From assembly GCF_001445655.1 (NCBI RefSeq), contig NZ_LNBE01000004.1:3316420-3380419 (forward strand): 64,000 nt of DNA, written 5' to 3'. The number at the start of each line of letters is the position of its first letter. Positions within the stretch are counted from its first letter, which is position 1. A model generated the notes under the pieces. The model was not told where the DNA came from and ran no database searches. It saw only the letters and a list, made by a program, of their open reading frames with translations. Shown in pieces: positions 27,475-35,971 of the stretch. The DNA comes from Streptomyces roseifaciens. Its GTDB lineage: Bacteria > Actinomycetota > Actinomycetes > Streptomycetales > Streptomycetaceae. The translations under genes and the position numbers were made by a program.

Positions 27475-28374
27475 CTAACCGACAGTGATCATCGCCCCGG
27501 GCACCGGCCCGGCAGCCACCCGTACCGCCCGGCACGTACCGGACGCCCGCAGCGCCTCCGCGACCTTCTCGGCCTCCGCCTCGTCGCTCACCAGGAACGC
27601 CGTCGTCGGGCCCGATCCCGAGACCATCGCGGCCAGCGCGCCCGCCTCCGTCCCCGCGTCCAGCGTCGCGCGCAGCGACGGCCGCAGCGACACCGCCGCC
27701 GCCTGCAGGTCGTTGCTCACCGCACCCGCCAGCGCCACTGCGTCACCCGCCCGCAGCGCGTCCATCAGCGCAGGCGACGGGTCCGGCTCCGGCACGAACG
27801 AGTCGGCCCGCAGCCGGTCGCACTCCCCGTACACGGCAGGGGTCGACAGCCCGCCGTCCGCGACTGCAAACACCCACCAGAAACTCCCGCCCGTCTCGAC
27901 CGGCGTCAGGAGCTCGCCCCTCCCCCGCCCCAGCGCCGTCCCGCCCACCAGGCTGAACGGCACGTCACTGCCCAGCTCGGCGCAGATCTCCAGCAGCTCC
28001 TCGCGCGAGGCCTCCGTGCCCCACAGCGCGTCGCACGCCACCAGCGCCGCCGCACCGTCCGCACTGCCGCCCGCCATGCCACCCGCGACGGGAATGTCCT
28101 TCTCGATGTGAATGTGGACATCAGCGGCCCGCCCATGCCGCTCAGCCAGCGCCAGCGCCGCCCGTGCCGCCAGGTTGGAGGGATCCAGCGGAACCTTGTC
28201 CGCATCCGGACCCGAGCACGTCACCCGCAGCTCGTCCGCCGGCGTCACCGTGACCACGTCGTACAGGCCGACCGCCAGGAAGACGTTGGCCAGGTCGTGG
28301 AAGCCGTCCGGGCGCAGCGGGCCCACCGCGAGCTGGACGTTGACCTTGGCGGGGACGCGAACGGTCACGGACAC
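27475..28374 (-). CDS. ispE: 4-diphosphocytidyl-2-C-methyl-D-erythritol kinase, 299 aa
   Basis: IspE is the fourth enzyme of the MEP route to isoprenoids. It is a GHMP kinase with VRVPAKVNVQLAVGPLRPDGFHDL at the N terminus, the ATP loop PVAGGMAGGSADGAAALVACDAL, and the C-terminal MVSGSGPTTAFLV. The GTG start at 28374 follows GAGGAG (28383-28388) at eight bases; a GTG two codons later is also possible. It lies downstream of rsmA on the same strand across a 250-bp gap that carries an exceptionally long inverted repeat, so it probably has its own transcription or is reached by limited read-through. Confidence 0.95.
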   Translation of the reverse strand: MSVTVRVPAKVNVQLAVGPLRPDGFHDLANVFLAVGLYDVVTVTPADELRVTCSGPDADKVPLDPSNLAARAALALAERHGRAADVHIHIEKDIPVAGGMAGGSADGAAALVACDALWGTEASREELLEICAELGSDVPFSLVGGTALGRGRGELLTPVETGGSFWWVFAVADGGLSTPAVYGECDRLRADSFVPEPDPSPALMDALRAGDAVALAGAVSNDLQAAAVSLRPSLRATLDAGTEAGALAAMVSGSGPTTAFLVSDEAEAEKVAEALRASGTCRAVRVAAGPVPGAMITVG

Positions 28375-28471
28375 GGAGCGGGCTCCTCGGGTCGTACGGG
28401 ACGGGGTCACGCACGATCGTACGGGGGATGCGCGCGTCCGCCGGAAGACGGCGGGAGGTGACGGGGGCGCA

Positions 28472-28575
28472 GGGGTGGGGGTCCGGGGCGCTGACGTGTA
28501 TTTGCGGGCCAGTCGCGGGCGCCCATGACGCCGGGGGTACCGGCCCGTAAATATACGGCCCCGGACCCCCACCCC
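28472..28575. repeat. Long inverted repeat between rsmA and ispE
   Basis: The outer arms are perfect: GGGGTGGGGGTCCGGGGC (28472-28489) with its complement at 28558-28575. An inner pair, TATTTGCGGGCC (28499-28510) and GGCCCGTAAATA (28542-28553), differs at one position that a G-U pair tolerates. The element is about 104 bp and fills most of the gap. No gene is visible in the remaining about 150 bp. Whether it terminates rsmA transcription or is a mobile or structural element cannot be told. Confidence 0.85.
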
Positions 28576-28624
28576 GGAGCCCCCGGCACCGGCACCACCA
28601 CCGGCCCCGGCACCGCCGCCCGCC

Positions 28625-29500
28625 TCAGCCCTGCTTGTTCTCCGCGATCGCCACGAACTCGTACACCGTCAGCGCCTCGCCCCGCGCCTGCGGCGAGATC
28701 CCGGCCGCAACCAGCGCAGCCTCCGCCGCAGCCGGGGACCCGGCCCAGCCCGCCAGCGCCGCCCGCAGCGTCTTCCGACGCTGGGCAAACGCCGCGTCCA
28801 CGACCGCGAAGACCTCGGCCTTGCTCGCCGTCGTCTCGATCGGCTCGGCGCGCCGCACCAGCGACACCAGCCCCGAATCGACGTTCGGCGCCGGCCAGAA
28901 GACGTTCCGCCCGATCGCCCCGGCCCGCTTGACCTCCGCGTACCAGTTGGCCTTCACGGACGGCACGCCGTAGACCTTGTTGCCGGGCCGGGCGGCGAGC
29001 CGGTCGGCGACCTCGGCCTGGACCATCACCAGCGTGCGCTCGATGCTCGGGAAGCGGTCGAGCATGTGCAGCAGCACCGGCACGGCGACGTTGTAGGGCA
29101 GGTTGGCCACGAGAGCGGTGGGCGGCGGCCCCGGCAGCTCCTGGACGTGCATCGCGTCGCTGTGGACGAGCGAGAAGCGGTCCGCCCGCTCCGGCATGCG
29201 CGCGGCGATGGTCGACGGCAGGGCCGCCGCCAGCACGTCGTCGATCTCGACCGCGACGACCCGGTCGGCGGCCTCCAGCAGGGCGAGGGTCAGGGACCCC
29301 AGGCCGGGGCCGACCTCGACGACGGTGTCGTCGGGCCGGACCTCGGCGGTGCGGACGATGCGCCGGACCGTGTTGGCGTCGATCACGAAGTTCTGGCCGC
29401 GCTGCTTGGTGGGGCGTACCCCGAGGGCTGCGGCCAGCTCGCGGATGTCGGCAGGGCCGAGCAGGGCGCCGGACTCGTCTGTACTGGGGCTGGAGCTCAC
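28625..29500 (-). CDS. rsmA: 16S rRNA dimethyladenosine transferase (KsgA/RsmA), 291 aa
   Basis: This enzyme dimethylates two adjacent adenines near the 3' end of 16S rRNA. It has the SAM motif [20 protein letters not shown], the acidic VAVEIDDV, and the catalytic NLPY in [13 protein letters not shown]. The C-terminal half has the usual [13 protein letters not shown]. The GTG start at 29500 overlaps the rpf stop as GTGA, so rsmA is translationally coupled to rpf. Loss of KsgA gives kasugamycin resistance in other bacteria. The rpf-rsmA-ispE order is the standard Streptomyces one. Confidence 0.96.
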   Translation of the reverse strand: MSSSPSTDESGALLGPADIRELAAALGVRPTKQRGQNFVIDANTVRRIVRTAEVRPDDTVVEVGPGLGSLTLALLEAADRVVAVEIDDVLAAALPSTIAARMPERADRFSLVHSDAMHVQELPGPPPTALVANLPYNVAVPVLLHMLDRFPSIERTLVMVQAEVADRLAARPGNKVYGVPSVKANWYAEVKRAGAIGRNVFWPAPNVDSGLVSLVRRAEPIETTASKAEVFAVVDAAFAQRRKTLRAALAGWAGSPAAAEAALVAAGISPQARGEALTVYEFVAIAENKQG

Positions 29501-31095
29501 CCGTGAAGTTTACGGCCGCACACGGGCCACGGGCTCGCCCCCCGGCTGACGTACAGCTTCTTGGCCCGCAGGGTCTGCTCGGCGGCGGGCGCGTCCTGGG
29601 GGCGGCCGGTGCCGCCGAGGGAGTGCCAGGTGTGGGTGTCGAACTGGTAGAGGCCCCCGTAGGTGCCGGAGGGGTCGACGGCGTCGGGGCGGCCGCCGGC
29701 CTCGCACTGGGCGAGCCCGTCCCAGTTCAGGCCGTCGGAGCTCTGCACCGATACGGGCCGGGCCTTGGTGCCGACCTTGACGATCTGGGTGCGGGGCTGC
29801 CGGACGGTCTCGGAGGCGATGCGCTTGGGCTTCTGCTTGACGCCGTTGACCGTGCGCAGGGCGTACGTGATGCGTTCCACGCCCTTCTCGCCGCGCTGGG
29901 CGACGACCTCGGTGCCCTTGAAGAGGTCGGGGTCGTCGTGCCGCTCGGTGGTGAAGTCGATGGGCTCCTCGCGGACCTCCTCGCTGCCGGTGATCCGCAT
30001 GACGGAGATCGTCTGGCCCTCGCGGGGGAAGCTGTCGGGGCTGACGGAGGTGGTGTCCTCGCCGTGGAGGGTGATGCCGGCCTGGTCGATGGCCTCGTGG
30101 ACGGTGGCGGCGTTGGTGCGGATGGTGCGCTCGCGGCCGTCGGCCATGAAGGTGACGGTGCGCTCGGTGCGGACGTGGAGGTCGAGGCCCTCGCGGCTGA
30201 TGGGGGCGGACCGCTCGGTCGACAGGTAGGCCCCTTCGGCGCGGACGCCGAGCTGGCGCAGGGCGCCGTCGACGGTGCGGGCGGTGGTCCACATGCGCTG
30301 GTGCTCGCCGTCGAGGGTGAGGGTGACGGGGCGGCCGTAGCGGACGGTGATCTCGTCGCCGCGGGCGAGGTCGTGGCCGTGGCCGGGGAAGACGGCGTCG
30401 TGCTCGCCCAGGGACATGCCCTGGTCGGCGAGGAGCTCGTCGACGTCGTCGGCGAAGGTGTGGAGCTCGCGCGAGGTGCCGTCGATGTTCAGGTGGACGG
30501 TCTTGTCGTCGGCGACGAAGGCGGAGGTGCCGCCGGCGAGGAACGCGACGACGAGGGCCTGCGGGAGCAGCCTGCGCAGGGCGTCGGGGCGGTCGCCGGG
30601 GCGCTTGCGGCCGCGGCCGCCGGCGCGTCGGGGGGCGGCGGGATCCGCCGCGTCCACGGTGGCGCCCGCGTCCGGTGCCGGATCCGCCCCGGCCCCGTCG
30701 TACGGCTCCCCGACGGGACCGGCAGGACCGACAGGACCGACAGGACCGACAGGATTGACGGGATTGACGGGCTGCCGCGGCAGATGAGGCGCCTCGTAGG
30801 GACGCTCGTGACCGGTGCCGACCGCCCCCTCGCGGGGCTCGGGCAGGAAGGGGTCGTACGGTCCGGGGCCACCGGACGTACCGCCGGCAGGCGCCGGCAC
30901 CGGCACCGGGACCGGTTCGTATATCGGGTAGGGCCCGACGGGGGCCACGTAGGCGGCGTACAGGTCGTAGCGGCCGTCGTGCGGATCGTACGGGTCGTAC
31001 GGCGCATACGGACCGTAGGGGTCATACGGGTCGTACGGCGGTGCTTCCGCCGCACCGCTGCGTGCGGCGCGGGGGCTGCCCTGTGCATGAGTCAC
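29497..31095 (-). CDS. rpfB: RpfB-like resuscitation-promoting factor with Tyr-rich N-terminal tail, 532 aa
   Basis: Residues 1 to about 170 are a cytoplasmic low-complexity region: tandem [19 protein letters not shown] near 20-40 and a [13 protein letters not shown] block near 115-130. One membrane helix follows at about 183-200 ([15 protein letters not shown]). Then come DUF348 repeats (for example [18 protein letters not shown] and [18 protein letters not shown]), a G5-like domain near 370-440, and the C-terminal lysozyme-like Rpf domain ([11 protein letters not shown], with the catalytic Glu465 and [14 protein letters not shown]). Rpf domains cleave peptidoglycan to restart growth or germination. 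A likely promoter is TTGGAG-17-TACAGT at 31129-31157. Confidence 0.93.
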   Translation of the reverse strand: MTHAQGSPRAARSGAAEAPPYDPYDPYGPYAPYDPYDPHDGRYDLYAAYVAPVGPYPIYEPVPVPVPAPAGGTSGGPGPYDPFLPEPREGAVGTGHERPYEAPHLPRQPVNPVNPVGPVGPVGPAGPVGEPYDGAGADPAPDAGATVDAADPAAPRRAGGRGRKRPGDRPDALRRLLPQALVVAFLAGGTSAFVADDKTVHLNIDGTSRELHTFADDVDELLADQGMSLGEHDAVFPGHGHDLARGDEITVRYGRPVTLTLDGEHQRMWTTARTVDGALRQLGVRAEGAYLSTERSAPISREGLDLHVRTERTVTFMADGRERTIRTNAATVHEAIDQAGITLHGEDTTSVSPDSFPREGQTISVMRITGSEEVREEPIDFTTERHDDPDLFKGTEVVAQRGEKGVERITYALRTVNGVKQKPKRIASETVRQPRTQIVKVGTKARPVSVQSSDGLNWDGLAQCEAGGRPDAVDPSGTYGGLYQFDTHTWHSLGGTGRPQDAPAAEQTLRAKKLYVSRGASPWPVCGRKLHG

Positions 31096-31128
31096 GTGAC
31101 GCTCCCCTGGGTCGGGCTTCGGCCCGGG

Positions 31129-31157
31129 ACTGTAGCGGAGGGAGCATCACTCTCCAA
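31129..31157 (-). promoter_or_regulatory. Promoter of the rpf-rsmA operon
   Basis: On the minus strand TTGGAG (31152-31157) and TACAGT (31129-31134) are separated by 17 bp, an arrangement typical of the main vegetative sigma factor. The -10 lies 34 bp before the rpf start. A GGGC-TTCG-GCCC tetraloop hairpin lies between the two in the leader. tatD lies upstream on the same strand. Confidence 0.6.
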
Positions 31158-31206
31158 AGTCGGATCATCACACGGTGTCGCGACGAGAGGGGGTGCGGAG
31201 TGACCG

Positions 31207-32139
31207 TCAGTAGCCGAATGCCCGCGCGGTATTCGCCGCTACGGCTGTGGCCAGCGCGTCCTCGCCGATCCCCTTGAAGCCCGCCATGGCGCGCAACGTG
31301 ACCGGAATGAGGTACGGGGCGTTGGGCCGTCCGCGATAGGGGGCGGGTGTCAGGAACGGCGCGTCGGTCTCGACGAGGATGAGGTCGAGCGGCGCCACGG
31401 CGAGGGCGTCGCGGAGGGGCTGGGCGTTCTTGAAGGTGACGTTGCCGGCGAAGGACATGTAGTAGCCGTTGTCGGCGCAGACCTTCGCCATGTCGGCGTC
31501 GCCGGAGTAGCAGTGGAAGACGACGGCGTCGGGCGCGCCCTCCTCGTCCAGGACGCGCAGGACGTCGGCGTGGGCGTCGCGGTCGTGGATGACCAGGGCC
31601 TTGCCGTGGCGCTTGGCGATGTCGATGTGGCGGCGGAAGGAGTACTCCTGGGCGGCCATGCCGTCGGGGCCGGTGCGGAAGAAGTCGAGGCCGGTCTCGC
31701 CGACGCCGCGGACGTGCGGCAGGGCCGCGAGGGCGTCGATCTCGGCGAGGGCGGCGTCCAGGGCGGCGTCGCCGCCGGCCGGGCGGGCGCCCTGGCGGGA
31801 CCAGCCGTCGGGGTCGCCGTGGACGATGCGGGGCGCCTCGTTCGGATGCAGGGCCACGGTGGCCCATACGCTCTCCCAGGCGGCAGCCGTCTCGGCGGCC
31901 CAGCGGGACCCGGCCACGTCGCAGCCCACCTGGACGACGGTGGTGACGCCGACGGACGCGGCCTTGGCGAGGGCGTCCTCGACGGACCCGGACTGCATGT
32001 CCAAGTGCGTGTGCGAATCGGCGACCGGCACGGCGAGCGGGGCCGGGAGCGGCGGAGGGGCGTCCTTGTCGTTCTTGTCGGCCTTGCTCCGCGCGCTGCC
32101 GGACGTGCCACTGCTGTTCGATGCTGTCGTTGCCGCCAT
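31207..32139 (-). CDS. tatD: TatD-family metal-dependent deoxyribonuclease, 310 aa
   Basis: TatD enzymes are metal-dependent 3'-5' exonucleases of the amidohydrolase fold, thought to act in DNA repair and degradation. The motifs ADSHTHLD (metal His pair, near residue 42), GVGETGLDFFRTGPDG, HDRDAHADVL and VETDAPFLTPAPYRG are all in place. The first about 35 residues are a charged, Lys/Asp/Pro-rich extension (SARSKADKNDKDAPPPLPAPL) absent from the E. coli enzyme. ATG 32139 was chosen because the frame upstream is not conserved. The gene precedes rpf by 111 bp on the same strand. Confidence 0.93.
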   Translation of the reverse strand: MAATTASNSSGTSGSARSKADKNDKDAPPPLPAPLAVPVADSHTHLDMQSGSVEDALAKAASVGVTTVVQVGCDVAGSRWAAETAAAWESVWATVALHPNEAPRIVHGDPDGWSRQGARPAGGDAALDAALAEIDALAALPHVRGVGETGLDFFRTGPDGMAAQEYSFRRHIDIAKRHGKALVIHDRDAHADVLRVLDEEGAPDAVVFHCYSGDADMAKVCADNGYYMSFAGNVTFKNAQPLRDALAVAPLDLILVETDAPFLTPAPYRGRPNAPYLIPVTLRAMAGFKGIGEDALATAVAANTARAFGY

Positions 32140-32170
32140 GCCCGTGATTCTAGGGAGGGGCGGGGAGGGA

Positions 32171-32704
32171 CTAGCTGCCGCGATGCGAACGGAAGGGGTG
32201 CAGGAGGTCCGAGAGGTGCCAGTGGTGGTCACGCTCGGGCTGCTCGGGAAGCGCGGACTGCTCCGACTGCCCGGACTGCCCGGACTGCTCGCGGCGCTCG
32301 GCGCGCGCCTTGTGGCGCTCCGGGCGCACGGGCCCGCCGGCGTGGAGCGGGCCCGCGGGAGCCTGCTGCGTGGCCGGAACCTCGTGCGCGGGCCGGTGCA
32401 GGACGTCCGCGATCAGGGAGACGCGGCCGGACCGCATGATGCGTACGACGTGCTCGCCGCAGTTCACGCAGGTGGGGCGGGTCAGCGGGGACGGCACGCG
32501 CACGCCGTCCGCGTAGTAGATGACGAAGGGCCGACCCTCGGCGTCCGTGTGGTGCTCGATCTCGTACGACTGCTCCCAGCCGTGGCCGCACCGCATGCAG
32601 GCGAAGGAGTACGACTCGTGCGCCGTCTCGGTCTCGAGCACGGTGGGGGGTGCGGTGGCCGCTATCGAATGGACACCGTTCGAGGTTCCTGCGATCTCGC
32701 TCAT
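32171..32704 (-). CDS. Zinc-ribbon protein with low-complexity tail, 177 aa
   Basis: Residues 30-90 carry two CxxC pairs: FACMRCGHGWEQSYEIEHHTD and later RPTCVNCGEHVVRIMRS, a likely zinc-binding ribbon. The segment between them (EGRPFVIYYADGVRVPS) is strand-rich. The tail is disordered and includes the tandem EQSGQSGQSEQS from 9-base repeats. Proteins with this layout precede tatD in Streptomyces but I do not know their function; a nucleic-acid-binding role is a guess from the zinc ribbon. ATG 32704 follows GGAGCTGCC. It lies 31 bp from tatD and 163 bp from rsmI, on the same strand as both. Confidence 0.75.
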   Translation of the reverse strand: MSEIAGTSNGVHSIAATAPPTVLETETAHESYSFACMRCGHGWEQSYEIEHHTDAEGRPFVIYYADGVRVPSPLTRPTCVNCGEHVVRIMRSGRVSLIADVLHRPAHEVPATQQAPAGPLHAGGPVRPERHKARAERREQSGQSGQSEQSALPEQPERDHHWHLSDLLHPFRSHRGS

Positions 32705-32867
32705 GGCAGCTCCTCTTGTCCTGAGGACAAGTCTCTCGCGGGACCGGACGTCCCACATCCAGGGAACGCCCTTCCCGGCGAAGACGCAGCAGCCTATCCC
32801 CCGAATTGGGACAAACTTGGCGTCGAGCTACCCAAAGTGCCAGGCTGCCAGACCTAAGCTTTGCTTT

Positions 32868-33746
32868 TCAGATTATCCCTTTACCTTGCGACGGGGCCTG
32901 TTCTGGCGCATTTTTTGCCGCCACGACCGCATCGAAGACCTCGCGCTTGGGTAGGCCTGCTTCCGCAGCTACGGCCGCGATGGCCTCCTTACGGCGCTCG
33001 CCCGCCTCCTCGCGCGCCCGCACACGGCGCACGAGCTCCTCGGCGGTCAGGTCCTGCGGGCCGGGCTCGGGGGCGCCCTCCACGACGATGGTGATCTCGC
33101 CGCGCACGCCCTCGGCGGCCCAGGCGGCCAGGTCCTTCAGCGGGCCGCGCTTGACCTCCTCGTAGGTCTTCGTCAGCTCGCGGCAGACCGCGGCGCGCCG
33201 GTCCGGGCCGAAGGCCTCGGCCATGGCCGCGAGGGTGTCGTCCAGGCGGTGCGGGGCCTCGAAGTAGACGAGCGTGCGGCGCTCGGCCGCGACCTCGCGG
33301 AGCCGGCCCAGGCGCTCGCCCGCCTTGCGGGGCAGGAAGCCCTCGAAGCAGAAGCGGTCCACGGGGAGGCCGGAGACGGCCAGGGCCGTCAGCACGGCGG
33401 ACGGGCCCGGGACGGCCGTGACCTTGATGTCCCGCTCCACCGCGGCGGCGACGAGGCGGTAGCCCGGGTCGGAGACGGACGGCATGCCGGCGTCGGTGAC
33501 GAGCAGCACGCGGGCGCCGCCCACCAGCGCCTCCACCAGCTCGGGCGTCCGGGCCGACTCGTTGCCCTCGAAGTAGGAGACGACCCGGCCGGTGGTGTGC
33601 ACCCCCAGCGCCTGCGTCAGCCTGCGCAGCCGGCGGGTGTCCTCGGCGGCGATCACCTCGGCGGCGGCGAGCTCGGCGGCGAGCCGCGGGGGTGCGTCGG
33701 CGACGTCGCCGATGGGGGTACCTGCGAGTACGAGCGTTCCAGTCAC
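32868..33746 (-). CDS. rsmI: 16S rRNA (cytidine1402-2'-O)-methyltransferase RsmI, 292 aa
   Basis: RsmI methylates the ribose of C1402 in 16S rRNA with SAM. Motifs visible are TLVLAGTPIGDVADAPPRL at the start, IAAEDTRRLRRL, LVTDAGMPSVSDPGYRLV, the SAM loop TAVPGPSAVLTALAVSGLP, and FCFEGFLPRK. The GTG start at 33746 was chosen because GAGG lies nine bases upstream; an ATG three codons further upstream abuts that site and is less likely. The length is normal. It is divergent from the O-mannosyltransferase gene across about 300 bp of repeats. Confidence 0.95.
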   Translation of the reverse strand: MTGTLVLAGTPIGDVADAPPRLAAELAAAEVIAAEDTRRLRRLTQALGVHTTGRVVSYFEGNESARTPELVEALVGGARVLLVTDAGMPSVSDPGYRLVAAAVERDIKVTAVPGPSAVLTALAVSGLPVDRFCFEGFLPRKAGERLGRLREVAAERRTLVYFEAPHRLDDTLAAMAEAFGPDRRAAVCRELTKTYEEVKRGPLKDLAAWAAEGVRGEITIVVEGAPEPGPQDLTAEELVRRVRAREEAGERRKEAIAAVAAEAGLPKREVFDAVVAAKNAPEQAPSQGKGII

Positions 33747-33795
33747 GCCTCCCATCCTCGCAGGCCGCGCCCGGGGCACGGCGGCGCGCCGGGAC

Positions 33796-33944
33796 CACCC
33801 GCGGCTGTGTTCGGCACCGCCGGACCCCCGGTGGGGGCCGATCGCGGGCTGATCGCCGTCGCGGCGGGAGGTTCCTGCCCGGCGGCAGGAGGCCCGGGCT
33901 GCCCGGCGGCAAGAGGCCCGGGCTGCCCGGCGGGAAGGCGCCGG
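33796..33944. repeat. Mosaic repeat R3 plus 24-bp tandem repeat, between rsmI and PMT
   Basis: GGCACCGCCGGA near 33806 is followed by GATCGCCGTCGCGGCGGG near 33851, the second half of the R1 mosaic. Directly after that is a 24-base unit, starting CTGCCCGGCGGCAGGAGGCC, from 33875: two nearly identical copies (33875-33898, 33899-33922) and a third partial one to 33944. It fills most of the 301-bp gap between divergent starts. Nothing else is recognised there except the PMT -10 at 34036. Confidence 0.75.
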
Positions 33945-34035
33945 CTCGCAGCAAGAGGCCCCGGCTCCGCGGCGGTCCCCGCGGCCCCCCGGGAACATGC
34001 CCGGGCGTGATCCGCCGACTGACAGGGTCGTTCCC

Positions 34036-34041
34036 TACGAT
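34036..34041 (+). promoter_or_regulatory. Leaderless -10 element of PMT gene
   Basis: The hexamer TACGAT lies with six bases between it and the GTG start at 34048, and there is no ribosome site. An RNA starting at or next to the GTG is expected. A convincing -35 is not visible. Confidence 0.55.
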
Positions 34042-34047
34042 GGCGCG

Positions 34048-35808
34048 GTGACCAGTGACACCGCGACCCACGCCCCGCAGGGCCAGACGGCAGATGAGCG
34101 ACCGCCACCGTGGCAGCTCAGACTCCGCCGGTTCGGCTACGCGGCCCGGCCGCAGCCGGATGTGCGGGCGCGGCTCGTACCGCCCTTCCCCGAGCCCGGG
34201 ACGCGGGTGTGGGCGACGCTCGGCCTGCGTCCGGACGCGGCGCAGCGGCTGGCGCGCTGGTCGGGGTGGACCGGTCCGCTGCTGGTGACCTTGTTCGCGG
34301 GCCTGATCCGGTTCTGGCACCTGGGCAGCCCCAAGGCCGTGATATTCGACGAGACGTACTACGCCAAGGACGCGTGGGCGCTGTGGAAGTACGGCTACGA
34401 GGCGAAGTGGCCGGACGACATCAACGACAAGGTCATCGCGGGCTGGACGGACGTCCCGGACGCGCCGGGCTACGTGGTGCACCCGCCGATGGGCAAGTGG
34501 GTCATCGGCCTCGGCGAGTGGCTCTTCGGCCTGAACCCGGTCGGCTGGCGCTTCATGGTGGCGCTGCTGGGCACGCTGTCCGTGCTGATGCTGTGCCGCA
34601 TCGGCCGCCGCCTCTTCCGCTCCACCTTCCTCGGCTGCCTGGCCGGCGCCCTGATGGCCGTGGACGGCCTGCACTTCGTGATGAGCCGCACCTCGCTGCT
34701 CGACTCGGTGCTCATGTTCTTCGTGCTGGCCGCGTTCGGCTGCGTGCTGGTGGACCGGGACAGGTCGCGGGCCCGCCTGGCCGCGGCGCTGCCGGTCGGC
34801 GAGGACGGCGTGCCGCGCCCGGACGACGCGGTCGGTGACGGACTACGCCTGGGCCTGCGCCCGTGGCGCATCGCGGCGGGCGTGTTCCTGGGCCTGGCGT
34901 GCGCCACGAAGTGGAACGGCGCGGTGTACCTGGCCGCGTTCGGCCTGATGATCGTCCTGTGGGACGCGGGCGCGCGGCGGGCGGCGGGGGCCCGCCGCCC
35001 CTTCCTCTCGGCGCTGCGGCGCGACGTGCCGTGGGCGTTCCTGTCGACGGTGCCGGTGGCGATCGGCGTCTACCTGGCGTCGTGGACGGGCTGGTTCGTC
35101 AACAGCGGCACGTACAGCGAGAAGGACGGCTGGCAGCACAGCGGCTACTACCGGCACTGGGCCGAGAACGACGGCGGCCACAGCGCGGACGGCTTCCTCG
35201 CCGGGGTCCTCAACCCCCTGCGCAGCCTGTGGAAGTACGAGCAGGAGGTGTGGGACTTCAACACCACGCTCTCCTCGCCGCACACGTACCAGTCCAACCC
35301 GTGGAGCTGGCTGGTCCAGGCCCGCCCGGTCTCGTACTTCTACGAGTCGCCGAAGCCCGGCGAGGACGGCTGCCCGGCGGACGCGGCCGACAAATGCGCG
35401 CGCGAGGTGCTCGCGCTGGGCACCCCGCTGCTGTGGTGGGCGGCGTGCTTCGCGGTGCTGTACCTGCTCTACCGGTGGGCGCTGCGGCGCGACTGGCGCG
35501 CGGGCGCGGTGCTGTGCGGTGTCGCGGCCGGGTACCTGCCCTGGTTCATGTGGCAAGAACGCACCATCTTCGTCTTCTACGCCGTGGTGTTCCTGCCGTT
35601 CCTGTGCCTGGCGCTCGCCATGATGATCGGCGCGCTCCTGGGGCCGCCGGGGTCCTCGGAGCGGCGGCGGGTGGCGGGCGCGGTCGGGGCGGGCACGCTG
35701 GTGCTGCTGATCGCGTGGAACTTCATCTACTTCTGGCCGATCTACACCGGGAACGCGATTCCGATAGAGGCGTGGCGGAACCGCATGTGGTTCGACTCCT
35801 GGATCTGA
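34048..35808 (+). CDS. Dolichyl/polyprenyl-phosphate-mannose--protein mannosyltransferase (PMT family), 586 aa
   Basis: PMT adds mannose from polyprenyl-phosphate-mannose to secreted proteins across the membrane. The catalytic acidic loop AVIFDETYYAKDAWALWKYG (about residues 93-112) is intact and lies after TM1. About eleven hydrophobic segments follow, including GRRLFRSTFLGCLAGALMAV and later LGTPLLWWAACFAVLYLLY and VVFLPFLCLALAMMIGALL. The MSRTSLLDSVLMFF and CATKWNG motifs are typical of actinobacterial PMTs. The gene has a leaderless-type start at GTG 34048. In Streptomyces PMT modifies lipoproteins and is needed for infection by phage phiC31. It is divergent from rsmI. Confidence 0.93.
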   Translation: MTSDTATHAPQGQTADERPPPWQLRLRRFGYAARPQPDVRARLVPPFPEPGTRVWATLGLRPDAAQRLARWSGWTGPLLVTLFAGLIRFWHLGSPKAVIFDETYYAKDAWALWKYGYEAKWPDDINDKVIAGWTDVPDAPGYVVHPPMGKWVIGLGEWLFGLNPVGWRFMVALLGTLSVLMLCRIGRRLFRSTFLGCLAGALMAVDGLHFVMSRTSLLDSVLMFFVLAAFGCVLVDRDRSRARLAAALPVGEDGVPRPDDAVGDGLRLGLRPWRIAAGVFLGLACATKWNGAVYLAAFGLMIVLWDAGARRAAGARRPFLSALRRDVPWAFLSTVPVAIGVYLASWTGWFVNSGTYSEKDGWQHSGYYRHWAENDGGHSADGFLAGVLNPLRSLWKYEQEVWDFNTTLSSPHTYQSNPWSWLVQARPVSYFYESPKPGEDGCPADAADKCAREVLALGTPLLWWAACFAVLYLLYRWALRRDWRAGAVLCGVAAGYLPWFMWQERTIFVFYAVVFLPFLCLALAMMIGALLGPPGSSERRRVAGAVGAGTLVLLIAWNFIYFWPIYTGNAIPIEAWRNRMWFDSWI

Positions 35809-35861
35809 CTGAAGGACCAGCGATCTGACTGAAGGGCCGGCGATCCGGCTGAAGGACCAGT
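35802..35861 (+). repeat. Three tandem 20-bp units starting in the PMT stop codon region
   Basis: Units GATCTGACTGAAGGACCAGC (35802-35821), the same with two changes (35822-35841), and a third with three changes plus the last base (35842-35861) follow one another. The first unit contains the last Ile codon and the TGA stop of the PMT gene. Every unit carries its own TGA-type triplet in at least one frame. It may result from slippage. Confidence 0.85.
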
Positions 35862-35916
35862 TCCGGCCATTTCGCCCTCCCTCGCCCCACCTTTCCCGTA
35901 CAGTGCCCGCAGAGGT

Positions 35917-35934
35917 TTTAATCGGATGATTAAA
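35917..35934 (+). promoter_or_regulatory. AT-rich dyad upstream of penicillin-binding protein gene, possible operator
   Basis: TTTAATC-GGAT-GATTAAA is a perfect 18-bp dyad, the most AT-rich stretch in this region, and extends imperfectly to GGTT/AACC. It lies 37 bp before ATG 35972. A -10-like TACAGT lies just upstream at 35899-35904, so the dyad would sit at the transcription start and could block initiation. The regulator is unknown. Confidence 0.6.
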
Positions 35935-35971
35935 CCGGGTCGGGCCTGGGGGGCCTGGAGGGGGCTGACAC

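Noticed and set aside
31096..31206. ydaO/yuaA (c-di-AMP) riboswitch before rpf
   Set aside because: The gap between tatD and rpf is only 111 bp and is explained by a normal promoter and a small tetraloop hairpin; too short for that riboswitch.
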